A DNA stretch of 6,764 bases from Verrucomicrobiota bacterium (GTDB lineage: Bacteria; Verrucomicrobiota; Verrucomicrobiia; Chthoniobacterales; UBA10450). The first letter of the stretch is position 1, and every line of letters begins with the position of its first letter. The notes beneath the pieces are model-generated. The model did not search any database. It was not told the DNA's origin and worked only from the letters and a program-made list of their open reading frames with translations. This document shows, piece after piece, positions 1 to 5,225 of the stretch. Where the stretch lies: contig QHOD01000097.1 of NCBI GenBank assembly GCA_003218615.1, positions 1 to 6,764 of the forward strand. The letters run 5' to 3'. A program made the translations under genes and the position numbers.

Positions 1-1143
1 TACCGAGCGCGCTTCAGGGAAAATGCTAGAAATGGCGACGCCTGCTGACGACCCGAACCAAATCATCGAGCCGCCGAAGCCCACCGCATACGCGAGGCCT
101 CCCCAATCATAGCCGCCTTGTTTGAGCGCCAGCGCCGTCAGCGGGATGTTGTCGAACACGGCGGACAAAAATCCTAAGCCGAGCGCGGTGTGCCAGGATG
201 CGATCGGCAAACGCTCCACCGGCATCATCGAAGCGATTAACACCAGCGAGAGCAGGAAGATCGAACTTCGCAACGCGCTGGGCAGCACTTCCCAATCCGG
301 CCGGCGCAAAGAAATCGACAAAAGAATCGCCACCCAGACAGCGACTCCAATAAAAGGAAACTGCTCGGCGTGTTGTCGAAATTTAACATTCACGACGACA
401 TTCGTCGCGAGCGCGAGCGTCAGAATCAGGCCCACGATGCCGATTCGGATCCAATCCAGATGTACATGCTCGTGCACACGTTTTAGAATGGGGAAATATT
501 TGTGCTGCGTAATCGCCGCCGGAATTCCCAAAACAATCAATGCTGTCGCCGCAGGGATGATCGCCTCAAACACTTGCAGCGGCGAAACACCAGCGATCCA
601 CATCATCGTGGTTGTCGTATCACCCAACACACTCCATGCGCCGCCAGCGTTGGCTGCGGCCACGATTGCCGCCAGATAACCGATATGCACTTTGGCCCGG
701 AAAAGTTGATGCGCCATTGCCCCGCCGATCAGCGCTCCAGCAATGTTGTCGAGAAAACTGGACAGCACCCACACCATTGCCAGCAAGATGAAACCGCCTC
801 TCCAGTCGTGGGGCAGGAACCTCGGCAACAGCAGGGGAATGTGACTCTTTTCAAAATGGCGCGATAACACGGCAAAGCCCGTCAGCAGGCATAGCAGGTT
901 AACCAGAAAGGCCCATTCGAGCTGAAGGTGGGATACGAAACCGATTACGCCATTGCCGGTTTTGAAGCCCGTGAAGAGGATTTTGTAAATTGTGATCGTT
1001 GCCAAGCCAGCGAGCGCAACCCGCATGGTGTGATGATGAAATACCGCAACGCCGAGCAAAGTCAGCCCGAACAAAATGAAATCGAGCGGAATGCCGAACA
1101 GAGTCAGGTTTCGCGGCGTTATTGCAATGGCGCTCAAGCGCAT
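1..1143 (-). CDS. NhaD/citrate-transporter-like membrane ion transporter, 3' end cut by window edge
   Basis: Reading the minus strand from the ATG at 1143-1141 gives 381 codons without a stop, so the gene continues past position 1. The product is a polytopic inner-membrane protein with many hydrophobic helices. Two internally related halves are visible. The first carries SSFLDNIAGALIGGAM (residues 128-143) and then NAGGAWSVLGDTTTT (165-179). The second carries SAVFDNIPLTALAL (327-340) and then GFGGSMIWFGSSAGVA (355-370). Paired Asp-Asn re-entrant motifs followed by Gly/Ser/Thr-rich stretches are typical of the ion transporter (ArsB/NhaD/CitMHS) superfamily, so Na+/H+ antiport or carboxylate transport is inferred; the substrate cannot be decided from sequence. 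A His-rich loop (HEHVH, residues 224-228) lies between the halves. No Shine-Dalgarno is seen, because heptad repeats occupy the upstream bases. The N-terminus starts just before the first helix, which supports this start. Confidence 0.82.
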   Translation of the reverse strand, partial: MRLSAIAITPRNLTLFGIPLDFILFGLTLLGVAVFHHHTMRVALAGLATITIYKILFTGFKTGNGVIGFVSHLQLEWAFLVNLLCLLTGFAVLSRHFEKSHIPLLLPRFLPHDWRGGFILLAMVWVLSSFLDNIAGALIGGAMAHQLFRAKVHIGYLAAIVAAANAGGAWSVLGDTTTTMMWIAGVSPLQVFEAIIPAATALIVLGIPAAITQHKYFPILKRVHEHVHLDWIRIGIVGLILTLALATNVVVNVKFRQHAEQFPFIGVAVWVAILLSISLRRPDWEVLPSALRSSIFLLSLVLIASMMPVERLPIASWHTALGLGFLSAVFDNIPLTALALKQGGYDWGGLAYAVGFGGSMIWFGSSAGVAISSIFPEARSV

Positions 1144-1171
1144 GGTCAATAGCCGATGGCTGATAGCTAAT
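1144..1171 (-). repeat. Heptanucleotide repeat cluster, left end of four-helix-bundle unit
   Basis: Read on the minus strand, four consecutive 7-mers end directly at the transporter ATG: ATTAGCT (1171-1165), ATCAGCC (1164-1158), ATCGGCT (1157-1151) and the more degenerate ATTGACC (1150-1144). They match the consensus ATCRGCN of the cluster at 1551-1578 but lie in the opposite orientation. The TAG stop of the four-helix-bundle gene (1169-1167) falls inside the first unit. The cluster therefore fills the whole gap between the two minus-strand genes. Confidence 0.7.
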
Positions 1172-1523
1172 TGCCAACGAGCGTCCGACGCAGGCCACTG
1201 AGCATTCGACCTTGCTCCTCGGCCGCTTTGTAAATGACGACAAAGCTCTCCTTGCTAAGAAAGCCTTGACGTTTTGCGACCGTTGCCTCGGAGACTACCT
1301 CGAACAGTGATCCAGTAGCGATTTCCACGAAGCGCGCGAAATTCGTGTCCGAAAATCGTGAGCTGCCCTCAGCGATGTTAGAGGAAACAGAAACGGCTGC
1401 GCGTCTCATCTGATTCGTCAGCCCGAACCGTTTATTAGACGGAAATGGTTTGCTTTTCGAGTAAACGAGATCCGCAAAGTCGATGGCCTTTTGCCACACA
1501 TCCAGTTTTTCGAATTTGAACAT
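1167..1523 (-). CDS. Four helix bundle protein (S23/23S rRNA intervening-sequence protein family)
   Basis: From the ATG at 1523 the product is 118 residues, close to the usual length of this family (TIGR02436/PF05635). It opens with MFKFEKLDVWQKAIDFADLV, the typical first helix. The family signature follows: Q-R-A-V-S-positioned residues in QMRRAAVSVSSNIAEGSSR (about 38-56), then a third helix containing FARFVEIATGSLFEV. The reading frame stays open upstream to a TTG at 1565, but those 14 extra residues (LIADRRRIIDTRI) are encoded partly by the heptad repeat and do not resemble the family, so the internal ATG is preferred. Members form small soluble oligomeric helical bundles. Some are encoded within 23S rRNA intervening sequences, and the related Avd protein works with diversity-generating reverse transcriptases, but for most stand-alone copies the role is unknown. 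No rRNA or reverse transcriptase is present here. Inverted heptad repeats flank the gene on both sides. Confidence 0.9.
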   Translation of the reverse strand: MFKFEKLDVWQKAIDFADLVYSKSKPFPSNKRFGLTNQMRRAAVSVSSNIAEGSSRFSDTNFARFVEIATGSLFEVVSEATVAKRQGFLSKESFVVIYKAAEEQGRMLSGLRRTLVGN

Positions 1524-1550
1524 GATGCGAGTGTCAATGATTCGCCGTCT

Positions 1551-1578
1551 ATCAGCAATCAGCAATCAGCTATCGGCT
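1551..1578 (+). repeat. Heptanucleotide tandem repeat, right end of four-helix-bundle unit
   Basis: Four head-to-tail 7-mers on the plus strand: ATCAGCA (1551-1557), ATCAGCA (1558-1564), ATCAGCT (1565-1571) and ATCGGCT (1572-1578). The outermost 14 bases (1565-1578) match the reverse complement of 1151-1164 at 13 of 14 positions, so the two clusters form imperfect inverted ends around the four-helix-bundle gene. The array lies between that gene's start and the divergent ribE gene. Confidence 0.8.
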
Positions 1579-1582
1579 TGCT

Positions 1583-1609
1583 AACGTGAACATTTGAGTT
1601 GCTCACGTT
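1583..1609. promoter_or_regulatory. Inverted repeat in the ribE leader
   Basis: AACGTGA (1583-1589) and TCACGTT (1603-1609) are perfect 7-bp inverted arms around a 13-base spacer, 28 bases upstream of the ribE start. This could be an operator with dyad symmetry or a small leader hairpin. No convincing sigma-70 promoter elements could be assigned around it. The leader is far too short for the conserved FMN riboswitch. Function is not established, and a chance occurrence is possible. Confidence 0.3.
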
Positions 1610-1637
1610 GCGAATTCTGCGGAAGAAATGAGCGAGT

Positions 1638-2246
1638 ATGTTTACAGGCCTGATCGAAGAAGTCGGCAGCGTGGTTATGGTGCGCGCCCGCGATCGCGGC
1701 GCGCAATTGCAAATTGCGGCGCCGCATACCGCCAAAAAAATACGGAGCGGTGACAGCATCGCCGTGAACGGCTGTTGCCTGACTTTAAGCGCGCATCGTG
1801 ACGATCAACTCGCTTTCGATCTTCTCAAGGAAACACTTGATTGCACGAATCTAAAGCTGTTGCGGCGTCAAAGCCGGGTGAATCTCGAGCGCTCTCTTTC
1901 CGTAGGCGGGCGCTTCGGTGGACATTTCGTACAAGGTCACATCGACTGCACTTCACGGGTTGTGGCTTTTAAAAAAAGCGGAGGCGATCATCGTCTCGAA
2001 ATTGAACTTCCGGCGAAGTTTGCGCACTACGTCGTCCGCAAAGGCTCAATTGCAATCAATGGCATCAGCCTTACGGTCGCTGACGTCCTTGCGAAAAGTT
2101 TCGTCGTGTGGATTATCCCGTACACAAAACGCCACACTAATCTCGATTGCGCTCAGGCCGGCGATTTACTGAACATCGAGTTCGACATTCTTGCCAAGTA
2201 CGTTGAGAGAATGCTTTCGCGCTCCGCTTCGAATCCTAACCACTAA
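1638..2246 (+). CDS. ribE: Riboflavin synthase, alpha chain
   Basis: This 202-residue protein has the length and two-barrel layout of riboflavin synthase, which dismutates two 6,7-dimethyl-8-ribityllumazine molecules to riboflavin and a pyrimidinedione. The first lumazine-binding repeat starts at the canonical MFTGLIEEVG, with SIAVNGCCLTL at 40-50 (Cys47 in the position of the family's conserved Cys) and the KETLDCTNL segment at 64-72. GGHFVQGHID (94-103, His101) links to the second repeat, which has KGSIAINGISLTV (135-147, including the expected Ser and Thr) and IPYTKRHTNL (160-169; most relatives read IPHT-x-x-x-T). It ends in NIEFDILAKYVER, the trimerisation helix region. The start is fixed by the invariant MFTG; a weak GGAAG lies 12 bases upstream. 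No other riboflavin genes are adjacent. The last two codons and the TAA stop lie inside the 10-bp-periodic repeat. Confidence 0.96.
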   Translation: MFTGLIEEVGSVVMVRARDRGAQLQIAAPHTAKKIRSGDSIAVNGCCLTLSAHRDDQLAFDLLKETLDCTNLKLLRRQSRVNLERSLSVGGRFGGHFVQGHIDCTSRVVAFKKSGGDHRLEIELPAKFAHYVVRKGSIAINGISLTVADVLAKSFVVWIIPYTKRHTNLDCAQAGDLLNIEFDILAKYVERMLSRSASNPNH

Positions 2247-2308
2247 TGAACACGAATGATGAAAGGTTGTTGCTATGAATTCGTGTTCATTCGTGTCCAT
2301 TCGTGGTT
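2238..2308. repeat. 10-bp-periodic inverted repeat between ribE and aroD
   Basis: The right side holds three head-to-tail 10-mers: ATTCGTGTTC (2279-2288), ATTCGTGTCC (2289-2298) and ATTCGTGGTT (2299-2308). The left side holds two units in inverse orientation: AACCACTAAT (2238-2247) and GAACACGAAT (2248-2257). Arms 2238-2260 and 2286-2308 are complementary at 20 of 23 positions with a 25-base loop, so the transcript could form a long hairpin. The ribE stop TAA (2244-2246) sits in the left arm. The GTG at 2303, a possible aroD start, sits in the last right-hand unit. I recall similar GAACACGAAT-type repeats in Verrucomicrobiota genomes; this is from memory and unverified. Confidence 0.85.
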
Positions 2309-2317
2309 GAGCCTCTT

Positions 2318-3013
2318 GTGAGTGCGCGCAATTTGGCCGCCAACCGCAGCGGTCCTCGCGTGGTAGGCGTAATCATGTCCGGCGCGGATTTGGATTTCGC
2401 CATCCGAATGCGCAAGCCGCCCGATTTTTTTGAACTGCGGCTGGATCGACTTGCGCGTATTGTCGACGAACTGGAAAATAAGCTGCCGAACTTACGCGCG
2501 CCGCTCATCATCACTGCGCGCCATCCACAGGAGGGCGGCGCTAATAAGTTGTCGATTCGGCAGCGGCGCAATCTGCTCTCTCGATTCTTACACCGTGCCT
2601 CTTATCTGGATGTTGAATTGCGTTCGGCGTCTGCCCTCGGTGCACTACTCAAATTAGCGCGGAGGAAAAATGTGCGACGCATCATTTCATTTCATAACCT
2701 CGAATCGACGCCAGATTCCCGTCACTTGCATGCCAAAGCGCGCGCGGCGAAACTGCGTGGCGCAGATATTTTCAAAGTCGCTACGCGCACCGACACGCCG
2801 ATGCAGCTCGCTCGATTGCTCGATTTCATGAAAACGGAAAATGTCGATCTTCCCCTAAGCGCGATGGGCATCGGCAAGCTTGGCGCAATTTCGCGTGTTT
2901 TGCTCGCACGCTGCGGGTCGGTCCTCGTCTACGCTTCGGTCGCCGCGGCGACCGATATCGAAGGCCAAATGTCGCTCGAACAACTTCGGGCGCTCGGAAT
3001 TGGAGTGTCCTGA
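2318..3013 (+). CDS. aroD: Type I 3-dehydroquinate dehydratase (shikimate pathway)
   Basis: The enzyme converts 3-dehydroquinate to 3-dehydroshikimate through a Schiff base on an active-site lysine. Numbering from the GTG at 2303, the TIM-barrel landmarks are in order: VVGVIMSG (strand 1), FELRLDRL with Glu44/Arg46/Asp48, ITARHPQEGG with Arg73 and Glu77, YLDVEL, IISFHNLESTP with His131, ADIFKVA with the Schiff-base Lys158, MGIGKLGAISRV with Arg198, and EGQMSLEQL with Gln222. The usual Ser in the substrate-binding loop (S-A-P-G-Q in enterobacterial AroD) is replaced by Asp218 in D-I-E-G-Q. Length fits the family (about 225-250). The start is uncertain. GTG 2303 lies in the repeat; GTG 2318 has a weak GTTGAG upstream and is chosen here; ATG 2375 would delete strand 1. 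The gene is co-directional with ribE, in a gap filled by the inverted repeat. Confidence 0.9.
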   Translation: MSARNLAANRSGPRVVGVIMSGADLDFAIRMRKPPDFFELRLDRLARIVDELENKLPNLRAPLIITARHPQEGGANKLSIRQRRNLLSRFLHRASYLDVELRSASALGALLKLARRKNVRRIISFHNLESTPDSRHLHAKARAAKLRGADIFKVATRTDTPMQLARLLDFMKTENVDLPLSAMGIGKLGAISRVLLARCGSVLVYASVAAATDIEGQMSLEQLRALGIGVS

Positions 3014-3049
3014 AGGGCAGATTCTTTCGTGGCTCGTCATTCGCCTGGC

Positions 3050-3074
3050 TCGCCGTAGCTCTGCGAAGGCGGGC
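3050..3074. repeat. REP-like imperfect palindrome between aroD and the Lon-domain gene
   Basis: CGCC (3051-3054) and GGCG (3068-3071) pair around an internal GTA/GAA mismatch and a GC:GC closing pair with a TCT loop. The sequence resembles GC-rich intergenic palindromes of the form CGCCGTAGC...GCGAAGGCGG that I recall from several environmental bacterial genomes. Only one copy is visible here, so its repetitive nature is an inference. It could also work as a weak transcript-end hairpin after aroD, but no T-run follows. Confidence 0.4.
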
Positions 3075-3148
3075 GCTTCGTGATTTGTGAGTGATAGACG
3101 CTTGCCCTTCCCGCGATGCGTATATCTTACAGCAGTAACACCCAAGCC

Positions 3149-3781
3149 ATGACCGCATCTGTAATTTTGCCCAGACAAGTGCCGGTCATGCCGTTACCCG
3201 GCGCTTTGCTCTTTCCGCATGCGTTGCTTCCGCTTTACATCTTCGAGCCGCGCTATCGCCAGATGCTAAAGCATGCCCTCGCCCACCATCGCATGTTTTG
3301 CGTCGCGCTGATCAAGCCGCACTGCGCAGAATGGCAATCGGCCGGCGATTTTTTTCACACCGCCGGCGTCGGTCTCATACGCGCCTGCGTCGAGCGCAGC
3401 GATGGCACTTCAAATCTGATCCTGCAGGGATTAGAGCGAGTGCGATTCACAGACTTCGAGCAAGAAGCGCCATTTCCGATCGCAACAATTGATTTGCTTG
3501 AATCCGACTCCGTCTCGTCGGTCGAAACCGAAGCGCTCGCCACGAAAGTCCTGGAGCTGTATTCGAACCTCAAAGGGGACGGGCAACGGCAACTCCCGCC
3601 CAAAATAGATCGGTATCTCTCGGATTTGAGCGATCTGGAAATGCTCGGCGATCTCGTTGCCTCAACTTTTGTGAGCGACCCTCTGCGACGTCAACGGGTC
3701 CTCGAGGAACTTTCCGTAAATCAGCGCCTGCGGCTCGTGATCCAATATTTGCGGGAAGAAGGCGGGAGCGCAGCTGCATAG
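3149..3781 (+). CDS. Stand-alone Lon N-terminal (LON substrate-binding) domain protein
   Basis: About 210 residues matching the N-terminal LON domain (PF02190) alone, with no AAA+ or protease domain. The signature is VPVMPLPGALLFPHALLPLY followed at once by IFEPRYRQML, then the DGTSNLILQGLERVRF strand-loop characteristic of the family. A helical C-terminal part ends in RRQRVLEELSVNQRLRLVIQ, like other short LON-domain proteins. In Lon protease this domain recognises unfolded substrates; single-domain versions are widespread but their partners are mostly unknown. The frame is open from an ATG at 3116, but the first 11 residues (MRISYSSNTQA) look unlike the family, so the ATG at 3149 is preferred. 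Neither start has a Shine-Dalgarno. It lies downstream of aroD on the same strand and ends 17 bases from the stop of a convergent gene. It is probably cytosolic. Confidence 0.87.
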   Translation: MTASVILPRQVPVMPLPGALLFPHALLPLYIFEPRYRQMLKHALAHHRMFCVALIKPHCAEWQSAGDFFHTAGVGLIRACVERSDGTSNLILQGLERVRFTDFEQEAPFPIATIDLLESDSVSSVETEALATKVLELYSNLKGDGQRQLPPKIDRYLSDLSDLEMLGDLVASTFVSDPLRRQRVLEELSVNQRLRLVIQYLREEGGSAAA

Positions 3782-3798
3782 GTAAGGCGATTCAGAAG

Positions 3799-5046
3799 TC
3801 ACATGTCGTTGGGCATGACCGGTCGGAACCAGAGTCCGTCCGAGCTAAGCCATGCTAGAACTAGTCCAACAAAGATCAAAGCAGCAAAGGGCTGGACAGC
3901 GTGAACGTAGGCGACATGTGTAGCCGGATGGAATCCAGAGTTTAAAATATCGGCCGTGAGCAGGAGACCATAAGCACAGCTCATACCGGTTCGCAGCCAC
4001 ACCGGGTGCGGTGAGCTCCAGGAAGTGATCAGGCCGAAGATAACAGCCGGGGCCAGGACGATGTAGCTGGCGGCTTCAGTAGCTGGGCCGAATAGCGTCA
4101 TCCACGCTGAGCCAAGGCAAAAAGCAGCGGCGAGATACCGCCGCGAGTTCCAACCCGACCGTTGTCCCCAAACGCAGAACGTAGCGGCGAGGACTCCAGC
4201 CACTAGCTGCAACGTTGTCCAAGCGAGGATCGTCATCGGCACGCCGGCAAGTCGCAGTAACAACCAAGCATCACGCCAAGTGCCATACGCACCGCTGAGA
4301 CGGCGATGATCGTTCGCGAGCCGATGCAACCACTCTTGATACTGCGTCAAAACATAACGGGGATGCTGGAGTAAAAACGTTAACAAAAATAACCCCACCA
4401 GCCACAGTGCGAGACGCCATGACAGTTTGCTGGGATAGAGAGCGGTGAGCAATAACGCGAGTGCGATAGGATAGAGCTTGAAAATTGTGGCTATCGCGAA
4501 GCACGCCGCGGTAATTTCCCACCGACCACTCGCGCAGAAGACAATCCCAAACAGCAAAAGAGCAGTGATCAGCACCCCCGCTTGCCCGTTGTGTAGATTG
4601 CTCAGTGAGAGAGGGAGGAGGGCGGCCAAACCCCAGGCCGTCCATCGAACACCGCTGGCGCCGGGCCAAGCCATGCGGCCGCTCATCCGGGCGCCCAAAA
4701 TAAGAGCGATTGCGGAAAGCAGACGCCAGAGAATGCCGCCGAGAGCTTGTGGTAGGAGCGCGAAGGGAGCAAACCAAGCTGCTGCCAGAGGGCTGTAAAA
4801 AAACTGGTTGTTGTGATAACGAGGATAGAGGTATTCGCCACGTATCCATCGCGCACCCGCGTGCCAGTAGTCGATAAAGACGGAATGCCTGCCCGGATTG
4901 ATCCCAGCATGAAGGCAGATGACCACGAGCGTCAAAACCCAGCAGCCGAGGACAGCGGTCTCGAACCTGTTTCTAGAAACGAACAGGATCGACGCGGCTT
5001 GCCTTCCTCCACCGGGGGCGGTCGCTGACGGGCGAGACGATGCCAT
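3799..5046 (-). CDS. GT87/DUF2029-type polytopic membrane glycosyltransferase (second of two)
   Basis: A 415-residue multi-spanning membrane protein with the layout of glycosyltransferase family 87 (PF09594), GT-C fold enzymes that use polyprenyl-phosphate sugars (mannose in actinobacterial members). After the first helix, SVFIDYWHAGARWIRG (55-70) supplies the conserved aspartate in the first external loop, followed by FFYSPLAAAWFAPFALLP (82-99). Further landmarks are LHNGQAGVLITALLL (151-165), IFKLYPIALALLL (188-200) with the conserved Lys-x-Tyr-Pro, and LFGPATEAASYIVLAP (318-333). The first 25 or so residues are polar and probably cytoplasmic. The start ATG at 5046 has only a weak AGG upstream. 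It lies 179 bases downstream of a second GT87-like gene on the same strand, but the two share motifs rather than close identity. Acceptor and sugar are unknown; a role in envelope glycolipid or polysaccharide assembly is inferred. Confidence 0.85.
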   Translation of the reverse strand: MASSRPSATAPGGGRQAASILFVSRNRFETAVLGCWVLTLVVICLHAGINPGRHSVFIDYWHAGARWIRGEYLYPRYHNNQFFYSPLAAAWFAPFALLPQALGGILWRLLSAIALILGARMSGRMAWPGASGVRWTAWGLAALLPLSLSNLHNGQAGVLITALLLFGIVFCASGRWEITAACFAIATIFKLYPIALALLLTALYPSKLSWRLALWLVGLFLLTFLLQHPRYVLTQYQEWLHRLANDHRRLSGAYGTWRDAWLLLRLAGVPMTILAWTTLQLVAGVLAATFCVWGQRSGWNSRRYLAAAFCLGSAWMTLFGPATEAASYIVLAPAVIFGLITSWSSPHPVWLRTGMSCAYGLLLTADILNSGFHPATHVAYVHAVQPFAALIFVGLVLAWLSSDGLWFRPVMPNDM

Positions 5047-5129
5047 CAGTAAAGCCTAACATAAGGCGAGCAACATCGGATTCATTTTGTGTCATCCGGG
5101 CGGCTAAAAATGGCCACATTGCTGATTAC

Positions 5130-5178
5130 CCGCGGCGAACAGGAAAACGACGAGAGAGGAAACAGTCTCTCGCCGCGG
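5130..5178. other. Nested inverted repeats in the gap between the two GT87 genes
   Basis: The outer arms CCGCGGCG (5130-5137) and CGCCGCGG (5171-5178) are perfect 8-bp inverted repeats. Inside them CGAGAGA (5151-5157) and TCTCTCG (5166-5172) form a second, tighter hairpin with an 8-base loop; the two share two bases at 5171-5172, so they cannot both form completely. The stretch lies in the 179-base gap (5047-5225) downstream of the first GT87 gene on its strand. No T-run follows in that direction, so an intrinsic terminator is not supported. It could be an RNA-processing hairpin or an operator. The rest of the gap shows no gene. Confidence 0.35.
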
Positions 5179-5225
5179 TCCGATTTGTAAAGGCTCAATC
5201 CATGGCAGAAGCTGGCCGGGATTTG

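Noticed and set aside
122..679. A 185-codon plus-strand open frame opposite the transporter gene
   Set aside because: Its translation is Thr/Ser/Cys-rich with no recognisable domain and lies antisense to a 381-codon frame with clear transporter motifs.
1167..1523. Diversity-generating retroelement (Avd) or a 23S rRNA intervening sequence
   Set aside because: The protein family is related, but no reverse transcriptase, template/variable repeat or rRNA sequence is present in the window.
1523..1565. Extended four-helix-bundle start at the TTG at 1565
   Set aside because: The extra residues come from the heptad repeat and do not match the family, whose proteins begin at a position equivalent to the ATG at 1523.
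1551..1578. CRISPR-like array
   Set aside because: Units are 7 bp, directly adjacent and without spacers; no cas genes are nearby.
1579..1637. FMN riboswitch before ribE
   Set aside because: The whole gap is only 59 bases after the heptad array and lacks the conserved six-way-junction sequences; a real FMN element needs well over 100 bases.
3782..3798. Bidirectional terminator between the convergent Lon-domain and GT87 genes
   Set aside because: The 17-base gap contains no stem-loop or T-run.
4271..4849. A 192-codon minus-strand open frame inside the second GT87 gene
   Set aside because: It is an out-of-frame shadow on the same strand as the GT87 frame; composition is Ser/Arg-rich with no family motifs.
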